NCBI GenBank assembly: GCA_963741355.1
Contig: CAVUIG010000021.1
Span: 1-64,000 of the forward strand
DNA length: 64,000 nt
Origin: CAIWHR01 sp963741355
GTDB lineage: Bacteria; Pseudomonadota; Gammaproteobacteria; Burkholderiales; Casimicrobiaceae
Direction: 5' to 3'
Part shown: in pieces, positions 58,764 through 64,000 of the stretch
Numbering within the stretch: position 1 is the stretch's first letter
Layout of the letters: each line of letters opens with the position of its first letter
The notes under the pieces: generated by a model
Database searches by the model: none
The model's input: the letters and a program-made list of their open reading frames with translations, nothing else
Told to the model about the DNA's origin: nothing
Position numbers and translations under genes: made by a program

Positions 58764-59840
58764 TCAACCGCTCTGATCGTAGTCGACGGTCACTTTGTCG
58801 GTGACGGGATAGCTCTGGCAGGTGAGCACGAATCCGCGCGCGACTTCGTAGTCCTCGAGCGCGAAATTGACGTCCATGTCGACTTCGCCCGCGACGAGCT
58901 TGGCGCGGCAGGTCGAGCACACGCCTCCCTTGCACGAGTACGGCAGCTCGAGCCCCGCGGCAAGCCCGGCCTCGAGGATGCTCTGTTTCGACTTCTCGAG
59001 CATGAAGCTCCGCGTGATGCCGTCCTGCACGACGGTGACCTCGCACTCGGTGTGCCCCGGCTCCGGCGGCCGGGTGATCCTGTGCTCGTGCTGCGGGATG
59101 CTCGCCGCGAAGCGCTCGATGCGCACCTTGGCATCCGGATAGCCGCGAGCCTTCAGCGCCTCGGCGACCGACTGCATCATCCCGTTCGGCCCGCAGACGA
59201 ATACCGCGTCGACGTGTTCGAGGTCGACCCAGTGCGACAGCAGCGCGTCGGCCCGCTCGCGGTCGATGCGGCCGTGCAGCAGCGGAATGTCCTGCGGCTC
59301 GCGCGACAGCACGTGGACGAGGTTGAAGCGCGTGAGGTTGCGGTCCTTGATCGCGGCGAGCTCCTCCTTGAACATCACCGTGCCGGACGCGCGATTGCCG
59401 TAGAAGAGGGTGAACTCGCTCTCGGGCTCCGCGGCGAGCGTCGTCTTCACGATCGACAGCAGCGGCGTGATCCCGCTGCCTGCGGCGAATCCGACATAGT
59501 GCCGGCGGCGCGCGCCGTCGCGCGGCACGTTGAAATGCCCGAGCGGCGGCGTGACGTCGATGGCGTCTCCCGCCTTGATCGTGTCGTTCGCCCAATTGGA
59601 GAACACGCCTCCCGCGTGCCGCTTCACCGCGATGCGCAGCTCACCCTCGTGCACCGCCGAGCAGATCGAGTACGAGCGGCGCACGTCCTGCCCGTCGATG
59701 TCGGCGCGCAGCGTGAGATGCTGGCCCTGATCGAATCGGAACAGCGGAGTGAGCTCGTCGGGGACCGCGAACGTGATGGCGACGGCGTCGCGCGTCTCGC
59801 GCTCGACGCGGGCCACGGCCAGTCGGTGGAATCGGCTCAT
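58764..59840 (-). CDS. paaE: Phenylacetyl-CoA epoxidase reductase PaaE
   Basis: 358 aa, intact. FAD-binding RRSYSICSAVHEGELRIAVK, NAD(P)-binding GFAAGSGITPLLSIVKTTL and VFVCGPNGMMQSVAEALK. The plant-type [2Fe-2S] domain has LPYSCKGGVCSTCRAKLVAG and the fourth Cys in GFVLTCQSYP. Passes NADPH electrons to the PaaAC di-iron oxygenase. Follows paaD by 40 bp. Confidence 0.95.
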   Translation of the reverse strand: MSRFHRLAVARVERETRDAVAITFAVPDELTPLFRFDQGQHLTLRADIDGQDVRRSYSICSAVHEGELRIAVKRHAGGVFSNWANDTIKAGDAIDVTPPLGHFNVPRDGARRRHYVGFAAGSGITPLLSIVKTTLAAEPESEFTLFYGNRASGTVMFKEELAAIKDRNLTRFNLVHVLSREPQDIPLLHGRIDRERADALLSHWVDLEHVDAVFVCGPNGMMQSVAEALKARGYPDAKVRIERFAASIPQHEHRITRPPEPGHTECEVTVVQDGITRSFMLEKSKQSILEAGLAAGLELPYSCKGGVCSTCRAKLVAGEVDMDVNFALEDYEVARGFVLTCQSYPVTDKVTVDYDQSG

Positions 59841-59880
59841 GCGATGGTCCGGGTCGCGCCGCGTGGCACCGGCCGCGCTC

Positions 59881-60465
59881 TCAGAACGGCTTGAAGTAGT
59901 CGAACGGCTCCGCGCAATCGAGGCAGCGGTAATGCGCCTTGCACGCCGTCGATCCGAATTGCGCGATGCATTCCGTGCTCTGCGAACCGCACCGGGGACA
60001 GGAGATCGCCTGGGTGGGACGGCGCATTCCGCGTATCGACGTCACGTCGACGACACTCTCACGCGCCGCGCCGGACGGCGGCGCGATGCCGAAATCACGC
60101 AATTTGCGCCGTGCCTCCGGCGTGATCCAGTCGGTGGTCCACGCGGGCGAGAGCTGCATCTCGACGCGCACGCGCGGAACGCCCTGCGCGGTCAGCGCCT
60201 CGACGATGCTCGTGCGGATGACCTCCGTTGCTGGGCACCCGGAATACGTGGGCGTCAGGCGCACGACGAGCGTCGTCGGGTCGGCCTCGTCCCACAGGAT
60301 GCCGCGCACCATCCCGAGCTCGTGCACCGACACCGCCGGAACCTCGGGATCCGGAACCGCGTCGAGCGCACGCCAGAGCGCGTGGATCGACGGACGCATC
60401 CGTCGCTCGCCCAGCGCGGCGTCGCGCTGCGCCGCCGCGACGGCGCGCTGCTCGGAGGTCACCAT
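59881..60465 (-). CDS. paaD: PaaD, epoxidase maturation protein
   Basis: 194 aa, intact. N-terminal DUF59/MIP18-like domain (LDAVPDPEVPAVSVHELGMV, LTPTYSGCPATEVIR) and C-terminal zinc ribbon (ISCPRCGSQSTECIAQFGST, ACKAHYRCLDC). Required for Fe-S maturation of the epoxidase system in homologues. The ATG overlaps the paaC stop by 7 bp, so it is coupled to the operon. Confidence 0.93.
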   Translation of the reverse strand: MVTSEQRAVAAAQRDAALGERRMRPSIHALWRALDAVPDPEVPAVSVHELGMVRGILWDEADPTTLVVRLTPTYSGCPATEVIRTSIVEALTAQGVPRVRVEMQLSPAWTTDWITPEARRKLRDFGIAPPSGAARESVVDVTSIRGMRRPTQAISCPRCGSQSTECIAQFGSTACKAHYRCLDCAEPFDYFKPF

Positions 60466-61236
60466 CGCGCCTCCGGATAGGCTCGCTGCAGGTACTGCAT
60501 CTCCGGCAGCAGATGCCCCAAATGCTCGGTATGCACGCCCTGCCGCCCGCCGCGTCCCTGCCCGCCCTGCATGAAGACGCCGGAAGGCGCCGCGAGCGTG
60601 GCTTCGTCGAGAATCGCCTCGACATGGCTCCTCCACGCTGCTTCGAGGGGGCGCGGATCGGCCGCGACGCCGGCGGCGATCAGCGATTCGTCGATCGCGT
60701 CGACCGCGAACATCTCGCCCGTGTACATCCAGAGCGTGTCGATCGCCGCCTGCATCCGCTCGTGCGACGTCGCCGTGCCGTCACCCAGGCGGATCACCCA
60801 GTCGCCGGAACGCTCGACGTGATATTGCGCCTCCTTCGCGGACCGTGCCGCGATCTCGGCGATGCGCGGGTCGCGCGATGCCGCCAGCGCGCGCAGCGCG
60901 AGCACATGCCACGCGTCGAACAGGAACTGGCGCGCGATGGTGTCGGCGAAGTTGCCGTTCGGCTGCTCGACCAGCAGCAGATTGCGAAACTCCGGTGCGT
61001 CGCGACGGAACGCGAGCGCATCCTCGTCGCGGCCGCGGCCTTCGACCTCGCCCGCGTAGCTCGAACCACAGGCGCGCCTGGCCGAGGAGATCGAGTCCGA
61101 CGTTCGCCTGGGCGATGTCCTCCTCGAGGACCGGTCCCGTGCCGACGCTCTCGCCCAGCCTCTGCGCGAGGATCAGCGGCGAGTCGCCGAGGCGCAGCAG
61201 GTATTCGAAGAGCGCGTGGTCGGGATCCATCGCCAT
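60459..61236 (-). CDS. paaC: Phenylacetyl-CoA epoxidase structural subunit PaaC
   Basis: About 258 aa. ATG 61236 shares a base with the paaB stop. FEYLLRLGDSPLILAQRLGE, DIAQANVGLDLLGQARLWF, then after one extra G near 61062 SYAGEVEGRGRDEDALAFRR. RLGDGTATSHERMQAAIDTL and TEHLGHLLPEMQYLQRAYP end the protein. Ferritin-like partner of PaaA, not binding the catalytic metal. Length modulo 3 is one, matching the single insertion. Confidence 0.92.
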
Positions 61237-61520
61237 CACAGGTGCTTCACTTCGTCGGGCATCGGAAAGAATGTCGGATGGCGGTAGACCTTGCTGTTGG
61301 CCGGCTCGAACAGCGAGTCCTTGTCCGCCGGCGACGACGCCACGACGTCCGACGAGCGCACCGCCCAGATCGAGACGCCCTCGTTGCGCCGCGTGTAGAC
61401 GTCGCGCGCGTTCTTGATCGCCAATTCCGCGTCGGGCGCATGCAGGCTGCCGACGTGCTTGTGCGCGAGCCCGTGCTGCGAGCGGATGAAGATTTCCCAC
61501 AGGGGCCACTCGTTGCTCAT
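61236..61520 (-). CDS. paaB: Phenylacetyl-CoA epoxidase subunit PaaB
   Basis: 94 aa, intact. WPLWEIFIRSQHGLAHKHVG, AIKNARDVYTRRNEGVSIWA and C-terminal NSKVYRHPTFFPMPDEVKHL define the family. Small bridging subunit of the PaaABC(E) oxygenase. 57 bp after paaA. Confidence 0.95.
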   Translation of the reverse strand: MSNEWPLWEIFIRSQHGLAHKHVGSLHAPDAELAIKNARDVYTRRNEGVSIWAVRSSDVVASSPADKDSLFEPANSKVYRHPTFFPMPDEVKHL

Positions 61521-61577
61521 CGAACCTCCTTCGATCGGCGGAAGCGGGCGCCGTCGCTGCGTTGCTTGCTCGCTCGC

Positions 61578-62573
61578 TCATGCCGCCGCCTTGCTCGCGC
61601 GCGCGGCGCGCTTCTCGGCGTGCGCCACCGCGGCGTCGCGCACCCACGCGCCGTCGTCCCATGCCTTGACGCGTGTCGCGAGGCGCTCGCGGTTGCACGG
61701 GCCGTTGCCCTTGATCACGCCGTAGAACTCGGCCCAGTCGATCGCGCCGATGTCGTAGTGGCCGCGCTCCGCGTTCCACTTGAGATCGGGGTCCGGCACG
61801 CTGAGGCCGAGGTAATCGGCCTGCGGCACGGTCTGGTCGATGAAGCGCTGGCGCAGCTCGTCGTTGGACAGGATCTTGATCTTCCACGCCGCCGACTGGG
61901 CGCTGTGCACGCTCTCGGCATCGGGCGGCCCGAACATCATCACCGACGGCCACCACCAGCGGTTCAAGGCGTCCTGCGCCATCGCCTTCTGCTAAGGCAG
62001 GCCGTGCGCGAGCGAGAGCATCAGGTCGTAGCCCTGCCGCTGATGGAAGCTCTCTTCCTTGCAGATGCGCACCATCGCCCGCGCGTAGGGGCCGTACGAG
62101 CAGCGGCACAGCGGAATCTGGTTCATGATCGCCGCGCCGTCGACCAGCCAGCCGATCGCGCCGACGTCGGCCCACGTGAGCGTCGGATAGTTGAAGATCG
62201 ACGAATACTTCGCCTTGCCGGAGTGCAGGTCGGCGACGAGCTGGTCGCGCGACACGCCGAGCGTCTCCGCGGCCGAATAGAGGTACAGGCCGTGCCCGCC
62301 CTCGTCCTGCACCTTGGCCATCAGGATCGCCTTGCGCTTGAGCGACGGCGCGCGCGTGATCCAGTTGCCTTCCGGCAGCATGCCGACGATTTCGGAGTGC
62401 GCGTGCTGCGAGATCTGCCGGACCAGCGTCTTCCGGTAGGCCTCGGGCATGAAATCCTTCGGCTCGATCTTGACGTCGGCGTCGATGCGCGCCTGGAACG
62501 CCTGCTCGTCCGGCGGCATATCGGCCGCGGACCGTACCGACTTGACGCCGGTGTCGACCATCTGCGCGTACAC
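61578..62573 (-). CDS. paaA: Phenylacetyl-CoA epoxidase catalytic subunit PaaA, interrupted by an in-frame amber codon
   Basis: 331 codons in one unbroken frame except TAG at 61992-61994. GTG 62573 has GGAG upstream; ATG 62561 is an alternative. Di-iron motifs are intact before the stop: ISQHAHSEIVGMLPEGNW, KVQDEGGHGLYLYSAAETLG (ExxH) and ICKEESFHQRQGYDLMLSLA (ExxxH). After the stop the frame continues QKAMAQDALNRWWWPSVMMF to the normal end. Homologues have Pro-Ala-Gln-like sequence at the stop position. Either one or two substitutions (sequence error or recent mutation) or suppression. The rest of the operon is intact. Confidence 0.9.
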
Positions 62574-62662
62574 GTTGTCTCCTTCGGCGCCGTGCGCGTG
62601 CCACGGCTTTCGGCGAGTGTATCCCGGGCCAGGATCGCCCGCGCGGTCCGCCCCGGGGAAAC

Positions 62663-62699
62663 GATACACTTTTTACTGATCTCGTGTAAAGTATGTATC
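62663..62699. promoter_or_regulatory. Imperfect dyad between paaA and paaX, likely PaaX operator
   Basis: The 14-nt arm at 62663-62676 (GATACACTTTTTAC) and the 14-nt arm at 62686-62699 (GTAAAGTATGTATC) are an imperfect inverted repeat with a 9-bp centre. The block is AT-rich within the GC-rich gap separating divergent paaA and paaX. A repressor site controlling both genes is the natural reading, with relief by phenylacetyl-CoA as known for PaaX. -10-like TACACT or TAAAGT elements overlap it. Confidence 0.5.
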
Positions 62700-62746
62700 A
62701 CGTTGGACGCGGCACCCCGCTGCCGCGAAGTTGCCAGGTACGCCCG

Positions 62747-63755
62747 ATGCCCGACAAGAACCCTGCCGACAGGTCCGATCCGCAGGTCCGGCGCTGGATC
62801 GCCCGCGAGCTCGCCGCCGCCGCGCCACGGGGGCCGTCGCTGATCATCACCGTCTGGGGCGACGCCATCGCGCCGCACGGCGGCGCCGTCATGCTGTCGG
62901 GGCTGATCCGGCTCCTTGCCGCCGTTCGGCCTCAACGAGCGGCGCGTGCGCACCAGCGTGTTCCGGCTGGCCCGCGAAGGCTGGCTCGCCGCGACACCGG
63001 TCGGACGCCGCAGCCTCTATCGCCTCAGCAGCGACGGCGCGCGCCGATTCGAGCGCGCGTATCGGCGCATCTACGCGCCGCGCGACGAGCGCTGGGACGA
63101 CACGTGGGAAATCGTGGTCCTTGCCGGAATCGCGCCGACACGGCAACGTCACCTGCGCGAGGAATTGCGCTGGGAGGCGTTCGGCCAGCTCGCGCCCGGC
63201 ATCTACGCGCGACCCTCCGATCCGCGGGCGCAGCCGCCGCGCCTGTCCAAGGCGACGGCAAGCGAGCGCGCGATCCTGTCGTTCCGCGCCCGTGACGACG
63301 AGACCATGTTCGCGAATTCGCTCGCCTCGGCGGTGCCTCGCGCGTGGGAACTCGCCGCCGTTGCGGCCGATTATCGGCGTTTCCTGCAGCGCTTCGGCGC
63401 GGTGATCGACCGCTTCAGGAACGCGGGGACCGAACGCCACGCGCCCGAGCAATGCTTCGTCGTGCGCACGCTCCTGATCCACGAGTACCGCCGCGTTCTG
63501 CTGCGCGATCCGCAGCTGCCCGCCGCGCTGCTTCCGCTCGATTGGCCGGGCGCCGCCGCGTACGCGCTGTGCCGCGACTTCTACCGGCTCACCCACCGGT
63601 CGGCCGAGCGGCACCTCATGGCGACGCTGGAAGGCCCGGACGGTCCGCTGCCGCCGGCGAATCCGGCGTTCTACGCGCGTTTCGGGGGACTCGGCGACGA
63701 CGCGCCAGCGGCCCAGAGCGTGTCCTCTTCCTCGTCGTCGTCTTCCTCGTCGTAG
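62747..63755 (+). CDS. paaX: Phenylacetic acid operon repressor PaaX
   Basis: About 335 aa, start ATG 62747. GntR-like N-terminal winged helix: LIITVWGDAIAPHGGAVMLS, PFGLNERRVRTSVFRLAREG (recognition helix), then YRLSSDGARRFERAYRRIYA. C-terminal PaaX domain: WEIVVLAGIAPTRQRHLREE and LLIHEYRRVLLRDPQLPAAL, DWPGAAAYALCRDFYRLTHR. One extra base near 62925. The frame ends in an unusual run of 11 Ser codons, probably not part of the ancestral protein; the true end may be near NPAFYARFGGL. Divergent from paaA. Confidence 0.9.
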
Positions 63756-64000
63756 CCTTCGTCGTCCTCCGGATCGATGTTGCCGACCCCGCCCTCCGAT
63801 TCGTCGTCGTCATCATCGCCGGGACCCGCGGCGCGTCTTGCGTCCGCCATCGGCGCGACGAGCCCGGGCACCCTCGGGAACCATTCGGGGGTATCGTGGC
63901 TCAATGGGGGTGCATTCGAACCGCTTGTCGTGAGCACTGGAGGTGCTGTCCGCACGTAGGGCATCAGGAAGCCAACTGTCAGGAAAACGCCACGATACCG
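63756..64000. other. Right-end stretch with 11-bp inverted repeat, no clear gene
   Basis: GGTATCGTGGC (63890-63900) and GCCACGATACC (63989-63999) are exact complements, about 88 bp apart. Between them AGCAC-TGGAG-GTGCT forms a small hairpin near 63934. Base composition drops here relative to paaX. An antisense frame (63964-63671) encodes a very acidic Asp/Glu-rich peptide opposite the PaaX poly-Ser tail. Whether this is a gene end, a terminator region or a mobile-element edge cannot be decided at the window boundary. Confidence 0.35.

Noticed and set aside
61992..61994. TAG in paaA as pyrrolysine
   Set aside because: No pyl genes or methylamine methyltransferases are seen, and homologues have an ordinary residue there.
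1..64000. tRNA, rRNA, CRISPR arrays and transposase genes
   Set aside because: None found by reading both strands for conserved stems, repeat-spacer periodicity or DDE transposase motifs.

Overview
This is a high-GC chromosomal window with the gene content of an aerobic, aromatic-degrading betaproteobacterium. Evidence is the paaABCDE-NGHIK block with a divergent paaX, homogentisate dioxygenase with its hydroxylase pair, IorAB with the long beta subunit, EgtB/EgtD and a Cus-type metal pump. The order within the class cannot be fixed from the sequence. I saw no rRNA, tRNA, CRISPR array or intact insertion sequence.

Layout. (1) 1-1211: a partial LysR gene divergent from an exported metallo-beta-lactamase-fold protein, more AT-rich than the rest and joined abruptly to the truncated 3' end of cusA. 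(2) 1186-7732, minus: cusC-cusB-cusA-type Cu/Ag efflux plus a small exported Cys/His-rich protein. (3) 7808-12618, minus: korC-korA-korB, a 2-oxoacid:ferredoxin oxidoreductase with its own NAD(P)H/ferredoxin flavoprotein. (4) 13038-14746, plus: a secreted sulfatase. (5) 14852-22447, minus: nfnA-nfnB, a second 2-oxoacid oxidoreductase pair, and a large unfamiliar protein that looks like a degenerate pyruvate:ferredoxin oxidoreductase TPP domain fused to a single-cluster ferredoxin. (6) 22878-28101: selD-egtB with convergent egtD, then a permuted papain-like (DUF4105-like) candidate. (7) 28187-31940: two lipoproteins, an enoyl-CoA hydratase and a cytochrome c-type protein carrying a duplicated Trp-rich domain. 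(8) 32057-43351, minus: iorA-iorB, TRAP transporter, MBL-fold protein, mhaA-mhaB-hmgA. (9) 43427-52247: LysR remnant, OPT transporter, marR with an EmrAB-type tripartite pump, MASE2-GGDEF cyclase. (10) 52570-63755: complete phenylacetyl-CoA epoxidase pathway.

How it fits together. IorAB would turn aryl pyruvates from aromatic amino acids into aryl-acetyl-CoA and reduced ferredoxin. Phenylacetyl-CoA, from IorAB or PaaK, enters PaaABCDE, PaaG, PaaN and PaaH. 3-Hydroxyphenylacetate would go through MhaAB and HmgA. Three ferredoxin-dependent oxidoreductases and NfnAB/KorC give an unusually large ferredoxin to NAD(P)H exchange system for an organism with oxygen-dependent ring cleavage.

Sequence quality matters. 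About half of the genes carry frameshifts. Nearly all those I resolved codon by codon read as one extra base, and gene lengths modulo 3 agree with the count. This looks like uncorrected long-read insertion error rather than mass pseudogenisation. Gene coordinates below span the reconstructed genes.
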